A stretch of 64,000 nucleotides of DNA from the NCBI RefSeq assembly GCF_029407905.1, contig NC_073628.1, positions 87,726,501 through 87,790,500 of the forward strand, written 5' to 3'. This stretch comes from Bubalus kerabau. Lineage: Eukaryota; Chordata; Mammalia; Artiodactyla; Bovidae. This document shows positions 11,721 to 24,739 of this stretch, in pieces. Position numbers and translations under genes: made by a program. A model generated the notes under the pieces. It was not told the origin of the DNA and made no database searches. It worked only from the letters and a program-made list of their open reading frames with translations. Position 1 is the stretch's first letter; the number at the start of each line of letters is the position of its first letter.

Positions 11721-12660
11721 TTGTTGCTGTTCAGTTGCTCAATCATGTCCGACTCTTTGTGACCCCCATGGACTGCAGCATGCCACGCTTCCCTGTCCTT
11801 TACCATCTCCTAGAGTTTGCTCAAACTCATGTCCATTGAGTCAGTGATGCCATCCAACCATCTTGTCCTCTGTCATCTCCTTCTCCTGCCTTCAATCTTT
11901 CCCAGCATCAGGGTCTTTTCTAATGAGTCAGCTCTTCACATCAGGTGGCCAAAGTATTGCAACTTCAGCTTCAGCATTAGGGCTTCCAATGAATATTTTG
12001 GGTTGATTTATTTTAGGATTGAATGGTTTGATCTCCTTGCTCTCCAAGGGACTCTCAAGTCTTCTCCAACACCATGGTTCAAAAGCATCAATTCTTCAGT
12101 GCTCAACCTTTATGGTCCAACTCTCACATCTATACATGACTACTGGAAAAACCATAGTTTTGACGATACAGGCCTTTGTTGGCAAAGTAATGCCTCTGTT
12201 TTTTAATATGCTGTCTAGATTAGTCATAGCTTTTCTTCAAGGAGCAAGTGTCTTAATTTCATGGCTGCAGTCACCATCTGCAGTGATTTTAGAGCCCTCC
12301 CCAAATAAAGTCTCTCACTGTTTCCATTGTCTCCCTATCCATTTGCCATGAAGTGATGGGACCAGATGCCATGATCTTCATTGTCTCAATGTTGAGCTTT
12401 AAGCCAGCTTTTTCACTCTCCTCTTTCACCTCTTTCACCTTAAAGAGGCTTTTTAATTCCTCTTCACTTTCTGCCATAACAGTGGTATCATCTGCATATC
12501 TGAGGATATTGATATTTCTCCAGAAAATCTTGATTCCGTCTTGTGCTTCATCCAACCCAGCATTTCCCATGATATACTCTGCATATAAGTTAAATAAGCA
12601 GGGTGACAATATGCAGCTTTGATGTACTCCTTACCCAATTTTGAACCAGTCCATTTGTTC
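11721..12660 (-). mobile_element. 5'-truncated BovB (RTE) LINE
   Basis: About 940 bp of BovB in reverse. The minus strand encodes the end of the reverse transcriptase with the catalytic YADD (codons at about 12498-12487), followed by the ORF tail and 3' end. Frame breaks and the 5' truncation make it inactive. Confidence 0.9.
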
Positions 12661-13480
12661 TCAGGACTAAGGGATAAAAATGACTTGGGTATCATCTCTG
12701 TTCTCAAAGACCCCAGAATCCAGGGAATAGGCAGGCATGTATGTGGGCAGCCTACCCTGGTCATGAGGAGCAGTGAGCCCTAGGAATACACTCCAGCATT
12801 TGAAGAAAGGTGCTATTTCAATAAAGTTGGTAGGATATAAATCTACCAGAAGAGAGGGGAGGAGGAGAGTGGGCACCAAGAGATCAGACCAGGGGGACAG
12901 TAATAATAACAATAATAAAATACACTTGAGAGGCATTGCAGTTTACTAAACACTTTTAAATAATTTTTTAATTTAATCTTCACAGCAACCTTTTGAGAAG
13001 TAAACAGTAATGCTCTTTCTCCCCACGCAGTTAGCTCTGGGAAATGAGTTCTCTAAGCAGCAATACATTCAAAATGAATAAAGAAATCTGCCCATATTAT
13101 ACTACAAATTCATTAGACTTGTCTTTCTGAGTTTCATTTGACAGGTATTGCTTAATTTGAGGGGTTCTAATTTATTATGTTTAGCCCAGGCAGTGCTCCA
13201 CACTGTTTTCTCTTAAAGGTTCTTAATTCTACCAGCTAAGCTTTGAAAGTCGGTGGAAGTCTCAGACCCTCACCTTCTCCACTTTCTGCTTCCTCAGTCA
13301 AACATGAGTTATCTTCCAAGACATAGCTGCAGTCCTTCCTGGTCTTTTGTTAACTGATCACCACCATGGGCACCAAGAATTGACAGCTTCAACTGGAAAA
13401 CTCATTTAGGTGGAGTTCTAAGCAAATCTCCTAACGATGAACTTCCGTCTTAAGGAAGTGATTCATGCACCACAGTTTAT
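12661..13480. other. Intergenic with MIR-like relic
   Basis: A reverse MIR-like stretch lies at about 12920-13025 (TTAATCTTCACAGCAACC). The rest is unrecognised. Confidence 0.45.
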
Positions 13481-14640
13481 ACGTTCATCCATTCATTCAA
13501 CAAATGTATGGAATGCCCAAGTTACACTGATAAACCTTGTAAAGGACTCAAACAATAAGACATATATTTGGAGTCTGTTGAGAAGAATAGGATAAGCATA
13601 CAAATAAATAATGTGCAAGTCAAAGTGAGATAAGTGAGAAGATGGAGCTAGGATCATATGTTCTTTTATTTCTTCAGCAATCATTTATTGAGTCCCAAAT
13701 ATGAGTAAAGAACTATGCCATGTTCTCTCCCACATGTTACCTTATTTAATCTTCACAACAAGGAGAGAGATGCTTTTAGCCCCATTTTATAGATGAGGAA
13801 ACCAGGCTCTCCTTACTTCCTTCCATGGAAGGGCTTCATGGAAGGAGTTTTCTGTTTCTCTGGGTTTGTTTTGGCTTTTTGTTTGTTTGTTTTTGCTTGT
13901 TTTGTTTATTGTTGTTCCTGTTGTTCAAGTTTGAGGTTTGCCCATGATTTTAACATTTGAATCTGGGAGAATTTAACAGAAAGCTGAAGAAGCTTAACCT
14001 TCAAGGACCCAAGTTTTCATGAGATCTTTTCACAGACTCCTAAGAGGAGCTGTAGAAAAGTGTTCATGTTTTTGTAAGATTTGCCAATGTAATTTAGCAT
14101 TATTCTTAAAGAGGGTGTCTCAAATGTGTGCACTTCAGGTCCCACAAAATCTGGACACACCACAGCATTTAAAAACAGTATGAAGGGCATGTGAAGAAAA
14201 AGGAAACTGCTGACAAATGCCGTGAAGGGGAGAAAGGTCAGGCACATGCAGGAGGAGTGTGTGTGGCCCTTTCTGGGCAGGGGCAATTCAAGGCAAGTCT
14301 AGAAAGGAAGAAATGATGGCTTCACCCAGCCCTGCATCTGCCCCCTCCTGCCCTCCTCGTGACAACAGTGAAAGAGGGACCTCTCTTCCCCAGGGCCAGT
14401 CTCCACACCCAGGCTCAGAGTCCCTCCCCGACAACTTTCTCTATGGAGCATTCCCTTCCCTCCAGGGTCTTCACCTGCCCCTGCTCCACTGGTCCCTTCC
14501 CAGTAGAATGTGCTCATGGTTCCTACTGAGGGAGGGAGAGAGAATGGAAGAAGGAAAGAAAATCCTCTTTGAAAGATTTTTCCTCTCCGAACTCAGTCCT
14601 TTCTTTTTCTCCCCATCCTTGGCCAACGTTCTTGACAGAA
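13481..14640. other. Intergenic with ancient repeat traces
   Basis: Degraded mammalian-repeat traces at 13490-13640, a reverse MIR-like piece at 13735-13812 (CATTTTATAGATGAGGAAAC), and a GTTT-rich run at 13866-13925. No gene is supported. Confidence 0.45.
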
Positions 14641-15835
14641 ATCATCTTCACCTACTGTTTCCATTGTCTCAGCTCAGATGACGTCTCAGCCCACTGCAGT
14701 CTGGCTTCTCCCCCACCAGCAGCAACTCCTCCTTGGTGGAAACTGCTCCTGCCAAGGTCATCAACAACCTTCTTGCTGAGACAACAACAAGCACGTGCTC
14801 TTTGGTCCTCATTTTCCTTGGTGTTCTGACTCGGAGGACCAGCTCCCAGGCTTTCTTCCTGCCTCTGGGCCTCCTCCCTCTCTGCCTCTATGGCAGGTTC
14901 TCTTTCCCAAGTCCAACCTTGAACACTGGTACTCTTCTGCTTGCCTCCAGTCATGATAAATCTCTCTCCTCTGTGTCACAGGCACTGACTCTCTGAAGCT
15001 GAACTCAGCATCTCAAATCCCCACCCAGCCCTGCCCAGACCTGAGAGCTGCCCGTCTGATACTCTGGCCCAAGCAAGGCACCATTGTCTATAAGCTGCCC
15101 AGGCCAGAAAGCCATGGAAGGGGCTTGTCGCCTACCTCTCTCTCACCCTCCACCTCAGATCATTGTCCAGACTGGCCCTTGGCATCTCAGATCACTCTCA
15201 CATTCTGTCCCCTTCCGTCCACCCCCAATACCATGATTTTTGCCTGAATTCCTGGATCTCCTCACCCCACTAGACCCCCATCCCCTTCCTCACAATCATT
15301 TCTCCAAACTGCAGACAGAATAGACTTCGTAGAACTCAGATCTGTTCATATTACTCTTTTGCTTACATCCCTCAGCAGGCTTCTGCTGCTCTCAGGACTG
15401 AGTCTGAACTCCACCAGGGTATTCAAACCTTTCACAGTGGGGATGCCCTCCCTTGTCGCCACATTCCTCTCGTGGACTACAGCCCAACTGCACTGCTCGT
15501 ATTCTCTTGCCTCTGGCCTTGCACTCCCTGTGCCCCCTCCATTTTCCTGCTCCGCACACTCCCCAGCCTGGGCGCTATCTGACTCTCTCATATGCCTTCT
15601 TCCAGTGATGGCAAATGACTTTGGACAGAAAACCTTCACTGACCTCCTGAGACTGGATTAGTACTCAGGCTATGGTGCTCCACAGCATCTGGCTGGTGGA
15701 TACCACCACACTCTCAAATCCTCGGGAGAAGGCTCCTGGACTTTGTCCTTTTGTATCCACTGTGGTGAGCCCAGTGCCTAGCACTGTTTTTTTTTGTTGC
15801 CTAGCAACAAATATGTGTTGAGGAGGTAATGAATG
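14640..15835 (+). mobile_element. L2/CR1-type LINE relic
   Basis: Ordered L2 blocks: GCAGTCTGGCTTCTCCCCCA then AAGGTCATCAACAACCTTC (reverse-transcriptase region), CATCCCTCAGCAGGCTTCTG, and an L2-type 3' end (TGTATCCACTGTGG, GTGCCTAGCACTG). Many stops. Age and divergence make the boundaries approximate. Confidence 0.55.
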
Positions 15836-15839
15836 AAAG

Positions 15840-16290
15840 GGTGGAGGGAACTAGGTGCCCATGCTCACTGAGTGCCAGGCTGGGGAGTTTGGGGTTTATT
15901 TTGTGAGGCAACTGGGGCCAGTGCAGGGTTTAGAACAAGGGAAACTGATGACCTGACCCGTGCTTTAGGAAGTTCACTCTGATGGGTTAGTGGTTGGAGG
16001 CTTCATAACAACAGACGACTCCCAAAGGAAGAAGCCCAGTTAGCAACGCCTTGATAAGGTCCAGGCAGGAGGTAGCCAAGCATGGGCACAGGCAGAGAGA
16101 GGGCAGCAAAGAGGAGAAACCATGCAAAGACCACGTTAATGGACTCCATCAACTGGTCAGCCTGGGGCTGAGGGAATCCGGGTGACCAGGTGACCTGAGA
16201 CCTATTCTCTTTGTCCTCTGAAGTTTCAGGGTCTGAGACTTCATGTTTCTGCCCTAAACTCTTATATGAAGACCAGACATTTGCACAGCA
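15840..16290. other. Intergenic, nothing recognised
   Basis: Resembles a degraded mammalian repeat in composition, but no family could be named. Confidence 0.4.
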
Positions 16291-16304
16291 TTGGGGTTTT
16301 ATTG

Positions 16305-16534
16305 TGGGGATTCCCAAGTGGTGCTAATGGTAAAGAATTCACCTCCCAATGCAGAAGACTTAAAAAACCTGGGTTTGATCCCTAGGTTGGGAAGGTCTCC
16401 TGGAGGAGGACATAGCAACCCACTGCAGTGTTCTTGCCTGGAGAATCCCATGGACAGAGGAGCCTGGTGGGTTACAGTCCATAGGGTCACAAAGAGTCAG
16501 ACATGACTGAAGTGACTTAGCATGCATGTATGCG
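16305..16534 (+). mobile_element. Bov-tA SINE
   Basis: Flanked by the 13-bp duplication TGGGGTTT(T/C)ATTG-type (16292-16304 and 16535-16547, one mismatch). Confidence 0.9.
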
Positions 16535-16547
16535 TGGGGTTTCATTG

Positions 16548-17149
16548 CTGCTTTTCTTGTTATTTATCCTAACTGAACTTGAATTGTGAAATAGACAATG
16601 GGTTGCACTGATGTCTCTACACAGAGAGCTTGCCCTCAGCCCTATCTGGGCTCTAAAGAGTGTCTATGGTAGAGAATTATGGGTTTGGCACTTCATTTTG
16701 CTTTTCAATCTTTCAATGCTCTGCTCAGCCCACCTCAGTGGAGCTGTCTCCCTGTTCACCTTTCCTAGGCAGTGGCAGTGGCCATCAGCGTGTAAGCCCT
16801 AAGCCACAGCCAGAGCTAGGACAGACACCACCATGCCTCCCAGCAACCGGACGGCAGTCAGGAAGCCCCACAGCAGGCTTCCTACCGGGTGGAATTGGCA
16901 AGGAGCTCATGTCTTCTCTTCTGTTTCCCACCAAATGCAAACTTCAAGGCATAGGTTAATTTGAACATGAATTGCCATCATCCAGCATAGCCTTGCTGGG
17001 GTTCCCATGTTCAACAGATTCACCAAGCTCAGTATTCCTGAAGCACTTATTCCTGCTGGACAGGCTATTTCTGATGAAAGCAGGAAGGCTAAAGAAAGCA
17101 ATGTTTTAACTGAGTTCCACTGCACTGCGTGCACTTACTGATCACAGCA
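16548..17149. other. Intergenic, nothing recognised
   Basis: No supported feature. Confidence 0.55.
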
Positions 17150-17700
17150 CAGGACACATGGGTCCATGATGTTGGCAGTGAAGAGTGTGGACCTGGAGCT
17201 CAGGCCACCTGGAATCAAAGCCCAGCTTGGATTCACTGGCATCAGGACCTTGATAAGTCATTCTTCTACACCTCAGTTTTCTCATCTGTGAAATGGAAGG
17301 GAAAAAAGTAACAATGTCCAGGGCTATTACAAGCAATGCTGCTGCTGCTGCTAAGTCGCTTCAGTCGTGTCTGACTCTGTGCGACCCCATAAACGGCAGC
17401 CCACCAGGCTCCCCCGTCCCTGGGATTCTCCAGGCAAGAACACTGGAGTGAGTTGCCATTTCCTTCTCCAATGCATAAAAGTGAAAAGTGAAAGTGAAGT
17501 CACTCAGTCGTGTCCGACTCTAGCGACCCCATGGACTGCAGCCTACCAGGCTCCTCCGTCCATGGGATTTTCCAGGCAAAAGTACTAGAGTGGGGTGCCA
17601 TTGCCTTCTCCATTTACAAGCAATAGATGATACTATCTACATAAAGCACTTCGCATTCAGCACTTAGATAGTGACATTTATCAACATGCTGACCCCTTCA
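17150..17700 (+). mobile_element. MIR SINE split by Bov-A2
   Basis: CCTCAGTTTTCTCATCTGTG at 17269 and adjacent MIR blocks continue beyond the Bov-A2 at about 17625. Confidence 0.65.
17338..17613 (-). mobile_element. Bov-A2 SINE nested in MIR
   Basis: Dimeric Bov-A2 with GA-rich linker at 17477, flanked by a perfect 11-bp duplication TTACAAGCAAT at 17327-17337 and 17614-17624. Confidence 0.93.
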
Positions 17701-17864
17701 GTAGAATAAATAACCCTATTGGCCATTGGATTCCCTTTCTGGGTCTTATCCCCAAGGGCTTCTTCTTATTCTTTTTTTTTAATTCATGAATTTATATTCC
17801 TTCTTTAAAAGAGCTTCCAAAATGTAATTGCTCCTGGAAGTGATTAGTAATAATATTTCTTTTC

Positions 17865-18120
17865 TAGTCTTTTTTTTATGTTTGGAAAAATTGTGGTAAA
17901 ATTACAAATATAAAATTTACCATTAGTGACTTTTAGTACATTTACAGTATTTTCAATTGTCACCACTGTCAAGTCCCAGAACATTTCATCACCCAGAAGG
18001 AAAGCCCGTACACATTAGCAGTCACTCCCCATTCATCACCCCCACTCCAGCCCCTGGTAACCACTAATCTGCTCTCCGTTTCTATGGATTTGCCTATTCT
18101 GGGCATTTCATATTAAATGG
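17865..18120 (-). mobile_element. Old L1M-type LINE fragment
   Basis: TTGTGGTAAAATTACAAATA, ACTCCCCATTCATCACCCCC and CCCCTGGTAACCACTAATCT are L1M 3' blocks in reverse. Confidence 0.5.
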
Positions 18121-18164
18121 AATGCTTCTTTTATTCCTAAGACAAAGTTTCAATTTCCCCTTGG

Positions 18165-18362
18165 AAGCAGTGAGTAAGCTCCTTCAGGCAGGGACTTTCG
18201 ACTGTGAGTCTGTGGACAAGTTACTGAACATTCCTACATCTTGGTTTCCTCCCCTAGAAAGCAAGGGTGACAATCATTGGACCCCCCAACCCCAGGGCCA
18301 TGTGAAGAATGAATGAGACGGCACATGAACCGTGCTTAGTAAGTACTTGTGCACTGCCAACA
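18165..18362 (+). mobile_element. MIR SINE relic
   Basis: GACAAGTTACTGAACATTCC and the GTGCTTAGTAAGTACTTG end match MIR order. Confidence 0.5.
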
Positions 18363-18689
18363 ATCACTAATGCTGTTTTTTATTTATTTTTATTGAAGGA
18401 TAATTGCTTTACAGAATTTTGTTGCTTTCTGTCAAACCCCAAATGAATCAACCATAGCTATACATATATCCCCTCCTTTTGAACCTCCCTCCCATCTCCC
18501 ACCCCATCCTACCCCTCTAGATAGATACAGGGCCCCTGTTTGAGTTTCCTGAGCCATACAACAAATTCCCATTGGCTATCTATTTTATATATGGTAATGT
18601 AAGTTTCCATGTTACTCTTTCTATACATCTCACCCTCTCCTCCCTCTCCCCATGTCCGTAAGTCTGTTCTCTAAGCCTGCTTCTCCACT

Positions 18690-18899
18690 AGTGAAGTAAA
18701 GTCGCCCAGTTGTGTCCAACTCTTTGCGACCCCGTGGACTGTAACCTACCAGGCTCCTCTGTCCATGGGATTCTCCAGGCAAGAATACTGGAGTGGGTTG
18801 CCATTTCCTTCTCCAGGGGATCTTCCCGATGCAGGGACTGAACCCTGGTCTCCCGCCTTGCAGGCAGACGCTTTAACCTCTGAGCCGCCAGGCCTCCCT
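18690..18899 (-). mobile_element. Bov-tA SINE nested in the L1
   Basis: Complete Bov-tA (tRNA-like part plus BovA part) in reverse orientation, flanked by a perfect 12-bp duplication TGCTTCTCCACT at 18678-18689 and 18900-18911, so it inserted after the L1. Confidence 0.92.
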
Positions 18900-19484
18900 T
18901 GCTTCTCCACTGCTGCCCTGTAAATAAATTCTCCAATACCATTTTTCTAGATTCCATATATATACATATGTTAGAATACAATATTTGTCTTTCTCTTTCT
19001 GACTCACTTCACTCTGTATAATAGGCTCTAGGTTCATCCACCTTATCAGAACTGACTCAAAGGCATTCCTTTTTATGGCTGAGTAATATTCAATTGTGTA
19101 TATGTACCACAACTTCTTTATCTATTCATCTGTTGATGGACATCTAGGTTGCTTCCATGTTCTAGCTATTGTAAATAATGCTGCAATGTACAATGGGATA
19201 TATGTGTCTTTTTCAATTTTGGTTCCTCAGGGTATTTGCCTAGGAGTGGAATTGCTGGGTCATATGGTGGTTTTATTCCTAGTTTTTTTTAAGGAATCTC
19301 CATACAATCTTCCATAGTGGCTGTATCAATTTACATTCCCACCAACAGTGCAAGAGTGTTCCCTTTTCTCCACATCCTCTCCAGCATTTATTGTTTGTAG
19401 ACTTTCCAATGATGGCTATTCTGGCCAGTGTGAGGTGATATCTAATTGTAGTTTTGATTTGCATTTCTCTAATAATGAGCAATG

Positions 19485-19687
19485 GCAACCCACTCCAGTA
19501 CTCTTGCCTGGAAAATCCCATGGATGGAGGAGCCTGGTAGGCTTCAGTCCATGGGGTCGCTGAGTCAGACATGACTGACCGACTCCAGTGTTCTTGCCTG
19601 GAGAATCCCAGGGACGGGGGAGCCTGGTGGGCTGCCGTCTATGGGGTCGCACAGAGTCGGACACGACTGACGTGACTTAGCAGCAGC
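19485..19687 (+). mobile_element. Internally deleted Bov-A2 SINE nested in the L1
   Basis: Two BovA monomers joined with the linker deleted, flanked by a perfect 14-bp duplication AATAATGAGCAATG at 19471-19484 and 19688-19701. It interrupts the L1 ORF2 C-terminal region. Confidence 0.92.
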
Positions 19688-20661
19688 AATAATGAGCAAT
19701 GTTGAGCATCTTTTCATGTGTTTGTTTGCCATCTGTATGTCTTCTTTGGAGAAATGTCTGCTTAAGTCTTTTTCCCACTTTTTGATTGGGCTGTTTGTTT
19801 TTCTGGCATTGAGTTGTATGAACTGATTGTATATTTTGGAAATTAATCCTTTGTCAGTTGTTTTATTTGCTATTGTTTTCTCCCACTCAGGATTGTCTTT
19901 TCAGCTTGCTTGTAGTTTCCTTTGCTGTGCAAAAGCTTTTAAGTTTAACCAGGACCCACTTGTATACTTTTGTTTTTATTTCTGTTACTCTAGGAGGTGG
20001 GTCATAGAAGATCTTGCTTTGATTTATGTCATCAAGTGTTCTGTCTATGTTTTCCACTAAGAGTTTTATAGTTTCTGGTCTTACATTTAGGTCTTTAATC
20101 CGTTTTGAGTTTATCTTGTGTATGGTGTTAGGAAGTATTCTAATTTCATTCTTTTACATGTAGCTGTCCAGTTTTCCCAGCACCATTTATTGAAGAGGCT
20201 GTCTTTGCCTCATTGTATATTCTTGCCTCCTTTGTCAAAACTAAGGTACCCATAGGTGCATGGGTTTATTTCTGGCCCTTCTATCTTGTTCCATTGGTCT
20301 ATATTTTTGTTTTTGTGCCAGTACCATACTGTCTTGATGACTGCAGCTTTGTAGTATAATATGAAGTCAGGAAGGTTGATTCCTCCAGCTCCATTCTTCT
20401 TTCTCAGGACTGCTTTGGCTATTCAGTGTCTTTTGTGTTTCAATATGAATTGTGAAACTTTTTGTTCTAGTTTTATAAAAAAAAAATACCATTGATAGGG
20501 ATTGCATTGAATCTGTAGATTGCATTTGGCAGTATAGTCATTTTCACAATATGGATTCTTCCTACCCAGGAACATGGAATATCTCTCCGTCTGTTTATGT
20601 TGTCTTTGATTTAGTTCATTAGTGTCTTATAATTTTCTGTGTTCAGTCCTTTTGTCTCCTT

Positions 20662-20944
20662 GCTGCTGCTACTGCTGCTGCTAAGTCGCATCAGTCGTGT
20701 CCGACTCTGTGTGACCCCATAGACAGCAGCCCGCCAGGCTCCCCCGTCCCTCAGATTCTCCAGGCAAGAACACTGGAGTGGGTTGCCATTTCCTTCTCCA
20801 ATGCATGAAAGTGAAAAGTGAAAGTGAAGCCGCTCAGTCGTGTCCGACCCTCAGCGACCCCATGGACTGCAGCCCACCAGGCTCCTCCGTCCATGGGATT
20901 TTCCAGGCAAGAGTACTGGAGTGGGGTGCCATCGCCTTCTCTGA
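20662..20944 (-). mobile_element. Bov-A2 SINE nested in the L1
   Basis: Dimeric Bov-A2 in reverse orientation with the GAAAGTGAAAAGTGAAAG linker at 20807, flanked by the 10-bp duplication TTGTCTCCTT at 20652-20661 and 20945-20954. Confidence 0.92.
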
Positions 20945-23900
20945 TTGTCTCCTTAGATAAGTTTATTCCTAGGGATTTAATTCTTTTTGTTACAATGGTG
21001 AATGGGATCGGTTTCTTAATTTCTCTTTCTGATTTTTCATTGTTAGTATATAGAAATGCAAGTTATTTCTGTGCATTGATTTTGTATCCTGAAACTTTGA
21101 TAAATTCACTGATTAGCTCTAGTAATTTTCTGATACTATCTTTAGGGTTTTCTATCAACAGTATCATGTCATCTGCAAACAGTGAGAGCTTTACTTCTTT
21201 TCTGATCTGGATTCCTTTTATTTTTTTTCTTCTCTGATTTCTGTAGCTAGGACTTCCAGAACTATGTTGAATAATAGTGGTGAAAGTGGACACCCTTGTC
21301 TTGTTCCTGATCTTAGGGGGAATGTTTTCAGTTTTTCACCATTGAGAATAATCTTTGCTGTAGACTTATCACATATGCCCTTTACTATGTTGAGGTATGT
21401 TCCTTCTATGCCCATTGTTTTTGAAGAGTTTTAATCATAAATGGATGCTGAATTTTGTCAAAGGCTTTTTCTGCATCTATTGAGATGATCATATGGCTTG
21501 GTTTTTATCTTTCAATTTGCTAATATAGTGTATCACATTGATTGATTTGCATATATTGAAGAACCCTTGCATTCCTGGAATAAACCCAACTTGACCATAG
21601 TGTATGAGCTTTTTGATGTGTTGCTGAATTCTGTTTGCTAAAGTTTTGTTGAGGATTTTGCATCTATGTTCATCAGTGATATTGGCCTGTAGTTTTCTTT
21701 TTTGTGTTGTCTTTGTCTGGTTTTGGTATCAGGCTGATGGTGACCCCATAGAATGATTTTGTAAGTGTTTCTTCCTCTGCAACTTTTTGAAAGAGTTTAG
21801 AAGGATAGGCATTAACTCTTTTCTAAATGTTTGACAGAATTCTCCTATGAAGCCATCTGGTCCTGGGATTTTGTTTTTTGGGAGATTTTTTTATCACAGC
21901 TTCAATTTCAGTGCTTGTAATTGGGTTGTTCATAACTTCTATTTCTTCCTGGTTCAGTCTTGGAAGAGTGAACTTCTTTAAGAATCTGTCCATTTCTTCC
22001 AGGTTATCCCTTTTATTGCCATACAGTTGTTCATAATAGTCTCTTATAATCCTTTGCATTTCTGCATTGTCTGTTGTAACCTCTCCTTTTTCTTTTCTAA
22101 TTTTGTTGATTTGATTCTTCTCTTTTTTTCTTGATGAGTCTGGTGAAAGGTTTGTCAATTTTGTTTATCATCTCAAAGAACCAGCTTTTAGTTTTATTAG
22201 TCTTTACTATTGTTTATTTCATTTCTTTTTCATTTATTTCTGCTCAGATCTTTATGATTTCTTTCCTTCTACTACTTTTGGTTTGTTCTTCTTTTTCCAG
22301 TTGTTTTAGGTGTAAAGTTAGGTTGTTTATTCATGTTTTTCTTGTTTCTTGAGGTAGGATTGTACTGCTATAAACTTCTCTCTTAGAACTGCTTTTGCTG
22401 CATCCCACAGGTTTTGAGTTGTAGTGTTTTCTGTCATTTGTTTCTAGAAACTTTTTTATTTCCCTTTTGATTTCTTCAGTAACCCATTGGTTATTTAGAA
22501 ATGTGTTGTTTAATTTCCATGTATTTCTGTTTCTTACAGTTTTTTTCTTGTAATTGATGTCTCGTCTCATAACATTGTGGTCAGAGAAGATGCTTCATAC
22601 GATTTCAATTTTCTTAAATTTATTGAGGTTTGATTTGTGACCCAAGACATGGTCTATCCTGGAGAATGTTCAGACGTGCACTTGAGAAGAAGGTGTATTC
22701 TTCTGCATTTGGATGGAATGTTCTGAAGATATCAATGAGATCCATCTCATCTAATGCATCATTTAAGACGTGTGTTTCCTTATTAATTTTCTGTTTTGAT
22801 GATCTGTCCATTGGTGTGAGTGGGATGTTAAAGTCTCCTACTATTATTGTGCTACTGTCAATTTCTCCTTTTATGTCTGTTAGTGTTTGTCTTATGTACT
22901 GAGGTGCTCCTATGTTGGGTGCATAGATATTTACAATTGTTATGTCTTCCTCTTGGATTGATCCCTTGATCATTATGTAGTATTATTCCTTATCTCTTGT
23001 AATCATCTTTATTTTAAGGTCTATTTTGTCTGATATGAGGATTGCTACTCCAGCCTTCTTTTGCTTCCCATTTGCATGAAATATATTTTTCCATCCTCTC
23101 ACTTTCAGTCTATATGTGTTATTAGGTCTGAAGTGGGTTTCTTGTAGACAGAAAATATATGGGTCTTGTTTTTGTATCCATTCAGCTACTTTGTATCTTT
23201 TGGTTGAAGCATTTAATCCATTTACATTTAAAGTAATTATTGATATATCTGTTCCTATTGCCATTTTCTTAATTGTTTGAGGTTGATTTTGTAGATCTTT
23301 TTTCTTCTCTTGTATTTCTTGACTGTATAAGTCCCTTTAACATTTTTTGTAAAGCTGGTTTGGTGGTACTGAATTCTCTTAACTTTTGCTTGTCTGAAAA
23401 GCTTATTTCTCCATCCGTTTTGAATGAGATCCTTGCTGGGTACTGTAATCTTGGTTGTAGATTTTTCCTTTTCAATACTTTAAATATATCCTGCCATTCC
23501 CTTCTGGCCTACAGAGTTTCTGCTGAAAGATCAGCTGTTAAGCATATGGGGTTTCTGTTGTATGTTACTTGTTGCTTCTCCCTTGTTGCTTTTAATATTA
23601 TTTCTTTGTGTTTAGTCTTTGTTAGCTTGATTAGTATGTGTCTTGACATGTTTCTTCTTGGGTTTATCCAGTATGGGACTCTTCGTACCTCTTGGACTTG
23701 ATCGACTATTTCCTTTTCCGTGTTGGGAAAATTTTCAAATGTAATCTCTTCAAAAATTTTCTCATACCCTTTCTTCTTCTCTTCTTCTTCTGGGATTCCT
23801 ATAATTTGACTGTTGGTGCATTTGATATTGTTCCAGAGGTCTCTGAGACTATCCTCAGTTCTTTTCATTCCTTTTACTTTATTCTGTTCTTCAGAAGTTA

Positions 23901-24739
23901 TTTCCACCATTTTATCTGAAGCTGATTCATTCTTCTGCTTCAGACATTCTGCTATTGATTCCTTCTAGAGTATTTTTACTTTCAGTAATTGTGTTGTTTG
24001 TCTCTGTATGTTTATTCTTTAATTCTTCTAGGTCTTTGTTAATTGATTCTTGCATTTTCTCCATTTTGTTTTCAAGGTTTTTGATCATTTTTACTATCAT
24101 TCTGAATTCTTTTCCAAGTAGTTGGCTTATTTCTTCTTCATTTATTTGGACTTCTGTGTTTCTAGTTTGTTCCTTCATTTGTATACTATTTCTCTGCCTT
24201 TTCATAATTTTTTTTTAACTTACTGTGTTTGAGGTCTCCTTCTCCCAGGCTTCAAGGTTGAATTCTTTCCTCCTTTTGGTTTCTGCCCTGCTAAGGTTGG
24301 TCCAGTGGTTTGTGTGAGCTTCCTATAGGGTGAGATTTGTGCTGAGTTTTTGTTTGTTGGTTTGTTTTTCCTCAGATGAGCAAGGCTGAGTGAGGTGGTA
24401 ATCCTGTTTGCTGATGATTGGGTTTGTATTTTTGTTTTGTTTGTTGTTTATATGAGGCATCCTGCACAGGATGCTACTGGTGGTCTTATATTCAAGTGGT
24501 TTCTTGTCTGTGAGTTCTCACTATTTGATACTCCCTAGGGTTAGTGGTCTAGGGTCTTGAAGTCAGTGCTCCCACTCCAAAGGCTCATGGCTTGATCTCT
24601 GGTCAGGAACGAAGATTCCACAAGTGGTTTGTTATGGCATTAAGTGAGATTAAAACAAATACCCCAAAACGAGAAACCAAAGATGAACCCCAGACAAATG
24701 GCAGTTACAAAATCAGGCAAATAATAATGAAAATAATAG

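Noticed and set aside
12289..12609. YADD reverse-transcriptase frame as a possible domesticated gene
   Set aside because: Collinear with BovB on both sides, truncated and frame-broken; ordinary LINE debris.
21063..23264. Endonuclease and FADD reverse-transcriptase frames as possible host genes
   Set aside because: They are consecutive broken pieces of one L1 ORF2 in the element at 18381-27701.
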